A stretch of DNA of 6,261 nt from Synergistales bacterium Syner_01 (lineage in GTDB: Bacteria > Synergistota > Synergistia > Synergistales > Aminobacteriaceae). Below the pieces are notes generated by a model that did not search any database, was not told the DNA's origin, and saw only the letters and a program-made list of their open reading frames with translations. Made by a program: the position numbers and the translations under genes. The stretch lies in contig LVBO01000128.1 in NCBI GenBank assembly GCA_001604435.1, positions 1 to 6,261 of the forward strand. The letters run 5' to 3'. Shown piece after piece: positions 1 to 5,861 of this stretch (its first letter is position 1; every line of letters begins with the position of its first letter).

Positions 1-521
1 TCCGCCACCTCGGTGTTGCTCAACCCCTGAGAGAGCCAGTAGAGGATTTCCTTCTCGCGGGGAGTCAGTTCGTACAGCTGGTCGTTTTCCTCTTTTCTGC
101 GCGAGAACGAGGTGAGCAGTTTCCCCGCGACGCGCGGATCGACATACGGCTGTCCTCTGGCGGCGGAACGGATTGCGGAGAGCAGCTCCACTTTTCCCGA
201 CGCTTTTAATACAAACCCAAGAACGCCCGCCGCCGAAAGGGCGGAGAGACAGTCTTCGTCGTCGTAGGCGCTGATGGCGACATACCGCATCTTGTGCGGA
301 ATGTTGTTCAGCTCGCGAACAAGCTGAATACCGTCCACCCGGGGCATATTGATGTCGAAAAGCAGTATGTCCGGCTCATGCTCGCGGATGAGAAGAAGCG
401 CTTCTTCTCCGTCGCCGGCTTCTCCTACCACAACAATATCCGACTCCAGCTCCAGAAGCTTTTTAACGCCGTCGCGGAATAATTTATGATCATCCGCAAT
501 AAGAACCTGTATCTGCTCCAT
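1..521 (-). CDS. NarL/FixJ (LuxR-type) response regulator, C-terminus cut off by the window edge
   Basis: This is the DNA-binding partner of a two-component system: a sensor kinase would phosphorylate it, and it would then bind promoters through a C-terminal helix-turn-helix. The 173 visible codons hold a complete receiver domain (about residues 5-120), with the acidic pair D10-D11, the phosphoacceptor D56 in an LLFDINMP context, S84 at the conserved Ser/Thr position and K106 in the FVLKA segment. A linker follows, then the opening of a LuxR-type HTH (ELTPREKEIL, from about residue 151, then GLSNTEVA). About 35-40 residues, including the recognition helix, lie beyond the left edge. The ATG start is set by a GGAGG ribosome site (plus positions 527-531) 5 bases away. 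It is divergent from ttcA, and no sensor kinase is in the window, so the signal is unknown. The family call is secure and the regulon cannot be told. Confidence 0.9.
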   Translation of the reverse strand, partial: MEQIQVLIADDHKLFRDGVKKLLELESDIVVVGEAGDGEEALLLIREHEPDILLFDINMPRVDGIQLVRELNNIPHKMRYVAISAYDDEDCLSALSAAGVLGFVLKASGKVELLSAIRSAARGQPYVDPRVAGKLLTSFSRRKEENDQLYELTPREKEILYWLSQGLSNTEVA

Positions 522-562
522 GTGGACACCTCCGTCCCAGTCTGCGAAAACGCGCTCCATTG

Positions 563-571
563 TGCTATAGT
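563..571 (+). promoter_or_regulatory. ttcA: Candidate extended -10 promoter for ttcA
   Basis: TGC-TATAGT is an extended -10 element. No good -35 hexamer lies 16-18 bases upstream (TGCGAA at 543-548), which an extended -10 can tolerate. The start would fall near 577 and the leader would be about 90 bases. No clear leader structure is seen. Confidence 0.35.
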
Positions 572-625
572 GAAGAAAGATACGCGAAACCCCGTGCCGA
601 ACCCGCTGCATGGGACTTAAGAACT

Positions 626-654
626 ATTCTAACACGATCACGACCGTTTTTCGA
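626..654 (-). promoter_or_regulatory. Candidate promoter for the response regulator gene
   Basis: Read on the minus strand, a TCGAAA -35-like hexamer (plus 649-654) is followed by a 17-base spacer and a TAGAAT -10 (plus 626-631) preceded by TGT, giving an extended -10. Transcription would start near 619 and leave a leader of about 98 bases before the ATG at 521. The match is fair but was found by eye, and it overlaps the ribosome site of the divergent ttcA. Confidence 0.35.
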
Positions 655-666
655 GGAGGAACACAG

Positions 667-1464
667 GTGATAAAAAAAAATACACCGGATCTGCCCTTTT
701 CGATCCGTAAAAAGATGGGGCTTGCCCTTGCCGAGTTCCGGATGATATCTCCCGGCGACAGAATCATGATCGGCCTCTCAGGAGGAAAGGACAGCCTCAT
801 GCTTGCGTTTGCGCTCTCAGGTTTGCGGCGAAGAAGCCCCGTTAAATTCTTCCTCTCCGCATGTACGGTGGATATCACCGGAGGAGAGATGGATACCGAC
901 TCTTTGCGAACGTTCTGCGAATCTCTCGACATTGCGTACACGGTAAAAGCACACCCCATAGTTAATATCATCAATATCAGAAACGAACGGTCTCCGTGCA
1001 GCCTGTGCGCGAACATCCGCAGAGGTATTTTGAATACGGCGGTGAAAGATGCCGGATGCAATGTGCTCGCGTTGGGGCATACCTTGGACGACGCCGTCGA
1101 AACAGCTCTTATGAATCTGTTTCATACCGGGCGATTCAAGGCGTTTCAACCGAAATTCCGGCAGAGCCGCTCCGACGTAACACTCATTCGCCCCCTCGTT
1201 CTTGTGGAAGAGCGGCGAATTACAAAGGAAGTCACCCGGCTTGGGCTCCCGATTCTGCCCTACACCTGCCCTTTTTCTCTTGAGACGGAAAGAGTGCGGG
1301 CAAAAAAAATCATTGATCAACTTGCTGCCGGAAATCCAAGAATCAAGTACAATATAATCCACGCACTCAAGTGCATCGACGAAGGAGATCGATGGGAAGT
1401 TGCCGATTCTCGAAAGGAACATGCGAATTTTCCGGGCTCCTGTTGTTTTTGTTCCTATTGTTAA
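667..1464 (+). CDS. ttcA: tRNA 2-thiocytidine biosynthesis protein, TtcA family
   Basis: TtcA is a cytoplasmic enzyme that activates cytidine 32 of certain tRNAs with ATP and replaces the oxygen with sulfur; characterised members carry an Fe-S cluster held by three cysteines. The 265-residue product has the PP-loop SGGKDS at 38-43, the CxxC pair C111/C114 (CSLC), the conserved GHTLDD segment at 137-142 and a third cysteine C201 in LPYTCPFS, matching the expected cluster ligands. The frame is open from an ATG at 610, but the GTG at 667 is preferred: GAGGAGGA (653-660) sits 6 bases before it, and family similarity begins after it. The protein ends in GSCCFCSYC, with cysteines 259, 260, 262 and 265, a cluster I do not recall from E. 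coli TtcA. A distant PP-loop relative (TtuA-like or TilS-like) is the alternative, but the CxxC plus late Cys pattern favours TtcA. The next gene follows after 93 bases on the same strand. Confidence 0.88.
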   Translation: MIKKNTPDLPFSIRKKMGLALAEFRMISPGDRIMIGLSGGKDSLMLAFALSGLRRRSPVKFFLSACTVDITGGEMDTDSLRTFCESLDIAYTVKAHPIVNIINIRNERSPCSLCANIRRGILNTAVKDAGCNVLALGHTLDDAVETALMNLFHTGRFKAFQPKFRQSRSDVTLIRPLVLVEERRITKEVTRLGLPILPYTCPFSLETERVRAKKIIDQLAAGNPRIKYNIIHALKCIDEGDRWEVADSRKEHANFPGSCCFCSYC

Positions 1465-1482
1465 CTAAGCAGTTCTTCAAAC

Positions 1483-1502
1483 TCCGGCATGTCAGTGCCG
1501 GA
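1483..1502 (+). other. Small hairpin in the gap between ttcA and the PPDK_N gene
   Basis: TCCGGCA (1483-1489) and TGCCGGA (1496-1502) can pair as a 7-bp stem with a 6-base loop, 18 bases after the ttcA stop. No run of T follows, so it is not a convincing intrinsic terminator. It could be an RNA-processing or stabilising hairpin between cotranscribed genes, or chance. Confidence 0.3.
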
Positions 1503-1557
1503 CGAACCTGGTCGCTCGCGCATCAAGGAGCGGCTATGCTCTTCAAGGAGAGATGAC

Positions 1558-3396
1558 ATGGGAAAAAATGAAGAACACTCGGTATCGCCTTCGCCGTCCA
1601 GCACGTTCTCCCCTTCGGAGAAGGGCATATCATTTTCGGAGAACGAAGAAATCGTCAGGAGATACTTCGAGTGGGATCCTTTGGATGATCCTTCTTTTGC
1701 TCATTTGATCGTCGGCAAGGGCAGCATCGGCGGCAAGGGGAGATCGCTCCTTTTCGCCATGGCGAAGCTTCGTGAAAGCGGCGTAGAAACGCTGAAGCGG
1801 GTGGTCTTTCCTCCGTCTCTTTTTATCGCCACCGATTCTTTCGACAGCGTCGTCTCACAGATCCCGAACCTCGAAGCTCTCAAGGACGGAACACCTGAAG
1901 CTATTGAAGAAGCGTTTTTAGCGACGAAGCTTCCCGAAGGCGTAACCGATGCGGTCAGGGGCTTCCTCGAAAAAAATACCGATCCTATCGTCGTCCGAAG
2001 CAGCAGCGTTCTGGAGGACTCCCTGAAGTATTCCTTCGCGGGGAAGTATCTCTCGTCTTTCGAGTTCAACGGAGAAGACGAGTCGCTCGAAGAACGAGTC
2101 GCTCATGTGGAAAGCGACATCAAAAAAATATACGCGCGTACGTTTTTCCCGGTCGCGGTCGCCTATCGTCAAAAGCACGGACTGGGCGACGACAGGATGG
2201 GGATTATCGTAATGCGCGTCGCCGGAAAGTGGCGCGGCCGCTACTACTATCCCACCATGGCGGGCGTTGGTTTTTCCCGTTACTACCGCCGTTGGACCAC
2301 GAGGATCAAGTCCGAAGACGGCATCATCCGCCTCGTTTTCGGCATGGGAACCACGAGCACGAAACGGGGGTACGCCCGTACGTTCGCGCTGACACTCCCT
2401 TCGCTCCGCCCCGAGGGCCAGAACCCGTTCAACATCATGCGTCACGCCCAGGAACACTTCCAGGTGATCGACAGGGAACAGAAGGCGCTCGTCACGGTGG
2501 ACGTCAAACAAATATGGAAGGACATCTTCCCCTACCACAGCTGTTTCCCCGACTACGCCCAAATCTACAGCCCGGATGAGGAGGGCGGGTACTTTACCCC
2601 GATGTCCCGCCACGGCTCCGTCATCGAAAAGGGAGAAAAAGTCTGTTTCACGTTCGAAGAGTTCGCATTCCGTTCAAAACACTTTTTCGAAAGAATGAAA
2701 CATTTACTCTCTCTTCTCGACAGGGAGATGGGAGTGCCCGCCGATGTCGAGTTCGCGTTCCACCCGACCGAAGATCTCGTGGAGATCGTTCAGGCGCGCC
2801 CCCTCTGGATCAGCGAACAGACGTCGACGGCGACCATACCTCCGCTCGAAAAACGCAACGTCGTGTTGCGGGCGGACAGAATGGTTACGCACGGCGTAAA
2901 GGAAAACATCCCCTACCTCGTCTATATCGACCATCATGTCTACGCGCAGGAAACGCGTTTTCACGATGTCGCGAGGGCGATAGGTTCCGTAAACAACATG
3001 TTGAAAGGCTCCAGATTCGTCCTTGTGGCGCCGGGTCGGGTCGGATCAAGCAATCCGCTGCTCGGCGTTCCGGTCCAGTACAACGAGATTACGCGTTGCT
3101 GCTGTATCGTGGAGGTTGGATTTCCAAAAGAAGGATATATGCCGGAACTCTCGTTCGGCACGCATTTCTTCACCGATCTTGAGATAGACGGTATTTTGTA
3201 CATGCCCGTGTACGAAGGCGCAAAGAACAACGTCTTCGACGAACACTTCTTCGACTCCTCCCCCTATGCCCTCGGCGGACACGCAGGGGTGCGCATCTAT
3301 TCGGGCTCTTTTTCCGTGTACACCGACGGCGACAGAAATTTGGGCGTCGTTGTGGCGGACAGGGTGGACGAACCCGAATCAGGGTGGGCGGAATAG
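1558..3396 (+). CDS. PEP/pyruvate-binding (PPDK_N) domain protein, stand-alone PEP-synthase-like
   Basis: The 612-residue product carries the nucleotide-binding domain shared with PEP synthase and pyruvate phosphate dikinase. Visible signs are the glycine-rich GKGSIGGKGRSL near 53-64, RSSSVLED at 147-154 followed by SFAGKY at 159-164 (equivalent to the VRSSA-ED-SFAG core of PEP synthase), and the domain-closing IVQARPLW around 410-417. The phosphohistidine domain with its TSHAA-type motif and the C-terminal PEP barrel are absent, so it cannot be a complete PEP synthase. Instead residues about 430-612 form a second conserved module with PGRVGSSNPLLGVPV (from 492) and GTHFF (534-538). The N-terminus (8-27) is Ser-rich and probably disordered. 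Three consecutive cysteines occupy 514-516. The open frame extends up to an ATG at 1489, but AAGGAG at 1545-1550 points to the ATG at 1558. No signal peptide or membrane segment is seen. The family is clear; the substrate and role are unknown. Confidence 0.85.
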   Translation: MGKNEEHSVSPSPSSTFSPSEKGISFSENEEIVRRYFEWDPLDDPSFAHLIVGKGSIGGKGRSLLFAMAKLRESGVETLKRVVFPPSLFIATDSFDSVVSQIPNLEALKDGTPEAIEEAFLATKLPEGVTDAVRGFLEKNTDPIVVRSSSVLEDSLKYSFAGKYLSSFEFNGEDESLEERVAHVESDIKKIYARTFFPVAVAYRQKHGLGDDRMGIIVMRVAGKWRGRYYYPTMAGVGFSRYYRRWTTRIKSEDGIIRLVFGMGTTSTKRGYARTFALTLPSLRPEGQNPFNIMRHAQEHFQVIDREQKALVTVDVKQIWKDIFPYHSCFPDYAQIYSPDEEGGYFTPMSRHGSVIEKGEKVCFTFEEFAFRSKHFFERMKHLLSLLDREMGVPADVEFAFHPTEDLVEIVQARPLWISEQTSTATIPPLEKRNVVLRADRMVTHGVKENIPYLVYIDHHVYAQETRFHDVARAIGSVNNMLKGSRFVLVAPGRVGSSNPLLGVPVQYNEITRCCCIVEVGFPKEGYMPELSFGTHFFTDLEIDGILYMPVYEGAKNNVFDEHFFDSSPYALGGHAGVRIYSGSFSVYTDGDRNLGVVVADRVDEPESGWAE

Positions 3397-3408
3397 CTTT
3401 TCGATACT

Positions 3409-3456
3409 AAAAAAAGGCCGCGCCGAGAGCTGCTCTCCGCGCGGCCTTTTTCTTTT
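3409..3456. terminator. Bidirectional intrinsic terminator
   Basis: GGCCGCGCCGAGAG (3416-3429) pairs with CTCTCCGCGCGGCC (3433-3446) around a CTG loop, with a single C-C mismatch. A run of seven A (3409-3415) stands before it and TTTTTCTTTT (3447-3456) after it, so the structure works on both strands. It lies 19 bases after the stop of the PPDK_N gene and 28 bases beyond the stop of pgi, and would end both convergent transcripts. Confidence 0.93.
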
Positions 3457-3474
3457 CTGAAAAGCTTGAATGTA

Positions 3475-4890
3475 TCAGAGCGTGACTTCCTTGAGCGAGA
3501 GTTTCTCCGCCAGCTTCGTCACTTCAAGAGCCTGTGCGCTGTAGTTTGGCCGCCCCATCAATCCGTAGGTGTAATTCTTCCCCTGCTCCACCCCGGGCTG
3601 GTCGAACGGGTTCACATCCAGAACATACCCCGTAAGCGCCGTTACATGTTCGTAGAACTGAATCAGGGCGCCGAGCCTCCGTTCATCCAGACGGGGAATC
3701 TCGACGGTCACGACCGGCTTTCCACCCTTGGCGACAGCTGCTGCGGTCGAAAGCGCCTCATAACGGCGCAGAGAATTCATCGACTGGCCGAAGAGATATC
3801 CAAGGGGGACGAGCGACTGCTCCTCCGTCTCGGGAATCACGATATCCTCCTCCGGTTCGGATACGGTAATGATAGTGAAGAGTTTATCATCCGGGCCTTC
3901 GGTGTACAGCTGAATCTGCGAATGCTGGTCGATGGCGCCCAGCGCCCGGACAGGAGTGGATCCGACGCCGTTCTTTCCAAGGCTCTCGCCCCAGAGCTGC
4001 GCGAACCACTCGCAGAATCGTTCGAGCGCATCTTCGTACGGCATCATGACCGTCATGTTTCGTCCGTGCCGATAGTGCGTTACGGAGAGAGCGGAGAGAA
4101 GCCACGCTGGATTCTCGAAAAGAGAAGTGCGCTGCGCAAGCTTTTCGTCCATCTCGGCGGCTCCCGCGAGAAGTTTTCTCCCGTCGAGTCCGAGAGTGCA
4201 GGCGGAGAGAAGACCCACTGAAGAGAGTACCGAAAACCGTCCGCCGACATCGGAAGGAAGCACAAGACGCCGGCAGCCGATCTCATCGGCAAAGGGCTTC
4301 AGGACGCCCTTTTCTTCGTCTGTGATGACAAGAACGTGTTCCGCGGCTCTTTTCGGACCCAGCTCCACCTTCAGACGGTCCCAAAAGAAAAGGAAGTTCG
4401 CCATTGTTTCTGCGGTGCTCCCCGATTTGCTGATGACGATGAAGGCGGTCTTCTCGGGCTCGATAAGGTTCCAGACCGTCCTGCTGTCCTGCGGGTCGAC
4501 GTTGTCGGCAAGGTAGAATCTGGGGCCGCCCCGTTTCGCCTCGGGCAGTTCGTTCCAGTACGGAGGAAGAAGCGCGCCGTGCAGCATCAAATTACCGAGG
4601 GCGGAACCCCCGATCCCTGCCTGGACAACTGCATTGAATCCCCGCAGCCATCCGGCCGCTTCTTCGATATCGCCGATATCCCGGTAAGGGAGGGCAAGCC
4701 ATCCCACTCCGTCTCTCCCCTCGGCACGTCCTTCCCGGAGCCAGGCATCACCTTTCTCCAGGATTTCCGCGCTCTCTTTCAGCGATTCGACGCTCACTCC
4801 GCGGGGAGACGCCGAATCCGCCCCGTCGTCAATCGCCATTCCGAACGAAACAGTAAGCAGATCGGAGCCTGAACGGGTTCCTCTCGCCAC
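3475..4890 (-). CDS. pgi: Glucose-6-phosphate isomerase
   Basis: This cytoplasmic enzyme interconverts glucose-6-phosphate and fructose-6-phosphate in glycolysis and gluconeogenesis. The 471-residue product is of the short Bacillus type (about 450 residues) rather than the 550-residue E. coli type. It has the phosphosugar-binding segments AGIGGSALG (about 91-99) and SKSGSTAET (154-162), the family signature DVGGRFSVLSS (from 214), the catalytic glutamate E302 in WGESLGK, H323 in DQHSQIQ and the C-terminal lysine K438 in GVEQGKNY. The open frame reaches a GTG at 4899, but the GGAAGGAG ribosome site abuts that codon; it stands 8 bases before the GTG at 4890, which I take as the start. An ATG at 4839 has no good ribosome site. 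The glutaredoxin stop is only 25 bases upstream and no promoter or terminator lies between, so the two are probably one transcription unit. All catalytic residues are present. Confidence 0.96.
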   Translation of the reverse strand: MARGTRSGSDLLTVSFGMAIDDGADSASPRGVSVESLKESAEILEKGDAWLREGRAEGRDGVGWLALPYRDIGDIEEAAGWLRGFNAVVQAGIGGSALGNLMLHGALLPPYWNELPEAKRGGPRFYLADNVDPQDSRTVWNLIEPEKTAFIVISKSGSTAETMANFLFFWDRLKVELGPKRAAEHVLVITDEEKGVLKPFADEIGCRRLVLPSDVGGRFSVLSSVGLLSACTLGLDGRKLLAGAAEMDEKLAQRTSLFENPAWLLSALSVTHYRHGRNMTVMMPYEDALERFCEWFAQLWGESLGKNGVGSTPVRALGAIDQHSQIQLYTEGPDDKLFTIITVSEPEEDIVIPETEEQSLVPLGYLFGQSMNSLRRYEALSTAAAVAKGGKPVVTVEIPRLDERRLGALIQFYEHVTALTGYVLDVNPFDQPGVEQGKNYTYGLMGRPNYSAQALEVTKLAEKLSLKEVTL

Positions 4891-4915
4891 TTTCTCCACT
4901 CCTTCCCTTGACGCG

Positions 4916-5152
4916 TTACTGATTCTGTTTTGCTATCTCCTCGTCGATGGCCTCCGGATTGTAGCCTACAATAAACTTTTCGCCTATCTTCGTCACAGGA
5001 ACGCCCATCTGTCCTGTCTTTTTGACCATCTCCATGGCCGCTTCCCGGTCGGTTGAAACGTCGACTACCTCGAAACCGACGTTCTTTCCCTCCAGATACT
5101 CTTTTACCTTTGTGCACCAAGGGCACGTCTTCGTTGAATACACTGTGATCAT
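4916..5152 (-). CDS. Small glutaredoxin (YruB/NrdH-like)
   Basis: A 78-residue thioredoxin-fold thiol-disulfide oxidoreductase. It has the redox pair CPWC (C10-C13) at the end of the first strand, the cis-proline P52 in GVPVTKIG, and the downstream IVGYNPE that replaces the usual substrate-binding GG of classical glutaredoxins. The pattern CPWC plus TGQMGVPV is typical of the YruB-type glutaredoxin-like proteins of anaerobes; NrdH, which feeds electrons to ribonucleotide reductase, is a near alternative. The partner cannot be told. The frame is open to a GTG at 5161, but that codon is part of the GGAGG ribosome site (5161-5165), which is correctly spaced (8 bases) for the ATG at 5152. It is first in a likely two-gene unit with pgi and divergent from the nuoE-like gene. 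Confidence 0.9.
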   Translation of the reverse strand: MITVYSTKTCPWCTKVKEYLEGKNVGFEVVDVSTDREAAMEMVKKTGQMGVPVTKIGEKFIVGYNPEAIDEEIAKQNQ

Positions 5153-5174
5153 TGTAAACACCTCCGAAAAAATT

Positions 5175-5194
5175 TAAATACCTGTAGGGAGTAT
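5175..5194. promoter_or_regulatory. Operator-like element, copy 1 (at the glutaredoxin promoter)
   Basis: TAAATACC (5175-5182) is followed 8 bases later by GTAT (5191-5194), so that ATAC and GTAT form a short imperfect dyad. The same 8-base TAAATACC recurs at 5277-5284 in the same intergenic region. It overlaps the -10 box and the expected start site of the glutaredoxin transcript, where a repressor would act. The cognate regulator is not in the window. Confidence 0.35.
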
Positions 5195-5218
5195 ATATCA
5201 ACCCTTTCTTCATGTCGA
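5190..5218 (-). promoter_or_regulatory. Sigma-70-type promoter of the glutaredoxin-pgi unit
   Basis: On the minus strand TCGACA (plus 5213-5218, 5 of 6 matches to the -35 consensus) and TATACT (plus 5190-5195, 5 of 6 to the -10) are separated by exactly 17 bases. The start would lie near 5183, giving a leader of about 31 bases that contains the GGAGG ribosome site. The -10 overlaps the operator-like repeat at 5175-5194. Confidence 0.6.
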
Positions 5219-5271
5219 GTCTATTATATACCCAATTTTGACCGGGACGAGAAATTGCCCTGAATACGCGG

Positions 5272-5277
5272 TATAAT
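5272..5277 (+). promoter_or_regulatory. -10 box for the nuoE-nuoF operon
   Basis: A perfect TATAAT lies 50 bases before the nuoE start codon, with an expected start site near 5284. No good -35 sits at 16-18 bases: TTGCCC (5255-5260) is too close (11 bases) and TTGACC (5238-5243) too far (28 bases). This fits a promoter that needs an activator, or the box may be a chance match in an AT-rich patch. Confidence 0.4.
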
Positions 5278-5299
5278 AAATACCATCACCGGGGTATTT
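5277..5299. promoter_or_regulatory. Operator-like inverted repeat, copy 2 (at the nuoE promoter)
   Basis: AAATACC (5278-5284) and GGTATTT (5293-5299) form a perfect 7-bp inverted repeat around an 8-base centre. A further GGTAT (5270-5274) overlaps the TATAAT box and is also complementary to the ATACC arm (5280-5284). The element covers the expected transcription start of the nuoE operon and shares TAAATACC with copy 1. Confidence 0.4.
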
Positions 5300-5327
5300 C
5301 ATTGAAAATGCACGAGGAGGAGAGAAA

Positions 5328-5843
5328 ATGACCATGTCGACGGAGCCCTCCGTGAGTTCCGCTTTGGAGCAGCGACTTCTTCCAATAGCGGACCGATACC
5401 GGGGAAGAAAGGGGATCACCATACCGCTTCTTGCGGATCTCCAGAAGGAGATGGGGTACATCGCTCCGGAAGCGATGGATTATATCGCGCATGAGCTGGA
5501 TATTCCAGCGGCGGAGATGTTCGGCGTCGCCACGTTTTACGCCATGTTCCGCCTGCAGCCGGAGGGAAAGCATGTGATCCGCCTTTGCCGGGGAACGGCA
5601 TGTCACGTTCAGGGATCGGCGCGTATCGGGGAACAGATTCAGCGGCATCTTTCGGTGACCGACGGCGGAACCACTTCGGATGGAGTGTTCACGCTGCAGT
5701 TCGTCGCCTGTCTGGGATGTTGCAGTCTGGCGCCCGTTATGATGGTGGACGAGGAAGTGTTCGGGCTGTTGACACCCGAAAAAGCCGTCGATGTCCTTGA
5801 ATCCGTGCGCCGCGCCTCCTCGGGAAACGGCGCTGCGGATTAG
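5328..5843 (+). CDS. nuoE: NuoE-like [2Fe-2S] thioredoxin-fold subunit of an NAD-linked hydrogenase/dehydrogenase (HydC/HndA-like)
   Basis: This 171-residue protein is the small [2Fe-2S] subunit that accompanies the flavin/NAD subunit in complex I, bifurcating [FeFe]-hydrogenases (HydC, HndA) and NAD-linked formate dehydrogenases. An N-terminal helical part (about 12-75, with LQKEMGYIAPEAM and FGVATFYAMF) precedes the thioredoxin-like domain. The four cluster ligands are C87 and C92 (C-x4-C in LCRGTACHVQG) and C128 and C132 (C-x3-C in ACLGCCSLAP); C131 is an extra cysteine next to a ligand. Length is normal for the family. The ATG at 5328 has AGGAGG (5315-5320) 7 bases upstream; another ATG at 5334 is less well placed. 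The stop is 18 bases before the next start, so the two are one operon. The type of catalytic partner is decided by genes beyond the window. Confidence 0.92.
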   Translation: MTMSTEPSVSSALEQRLLPIADRYRGRKGITIPLLADLQKEMGYIAPEAMDYIAHELDIPAAEMFGVATFYAMFRLQPEGKHVIRLCRGTACHVQGSARIGEQIQRHLSVTDGGTTSDGVFTLQFVACLGCCSLAPVMMVDEEVFGLLTPEKAVDVLESVRRASSGNGAAD

Positions 5844-5861
5844 TTCATGGAGGTGTGCAAG

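Noticed and set aside
294..482. A 62-codon plus frame opposite the response regulator
   Set aside because: It is fully antisense to the receiver domain, which has all its conserved residues.
817..1422. A 201-codon minus-strand open frame opposite ttcA
   Set aside because: It is antisense to a gene with conserved PP-loop and cysteine motifs, and has no recognisable motif of its own.
1483..1502. Terminator after ttcA
   Set aside because: The hairpin is real on paper, but no T run follows it, so it does not qualify as an intrinsic terminator.
1918..2613. A 231-codon minus-strand open frame opposite the PPDK_N gene
   Set aside because: It is antisense to the conserved ATP-binding domain and its sequence is of low plausibility as a protein.
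3266..3460. A 64-codon plus frame overlapping the end of the PPDK_N gene
   Set aside because: It runs through the intrinsic terminator hairpin and has no ribosome site or motif.
3466..4221. A 251-codon open frame on the plus strand opposite pgi
   Set aside because: It lies wholly antisense to a pgi with all its family motifs, has no ribosome site of note, begins inside the terminator-side gap and resembles no known protein. A second such frame at 4336-4872 is rejected for the same reason.
5255..5277. TTGCCC with TATAAT as a full sigma-70 promoter for nuoE
   Set aside because: The spacer would be only 11 bases, too short for a -35/-10 pair, so only the -10 box is reported.
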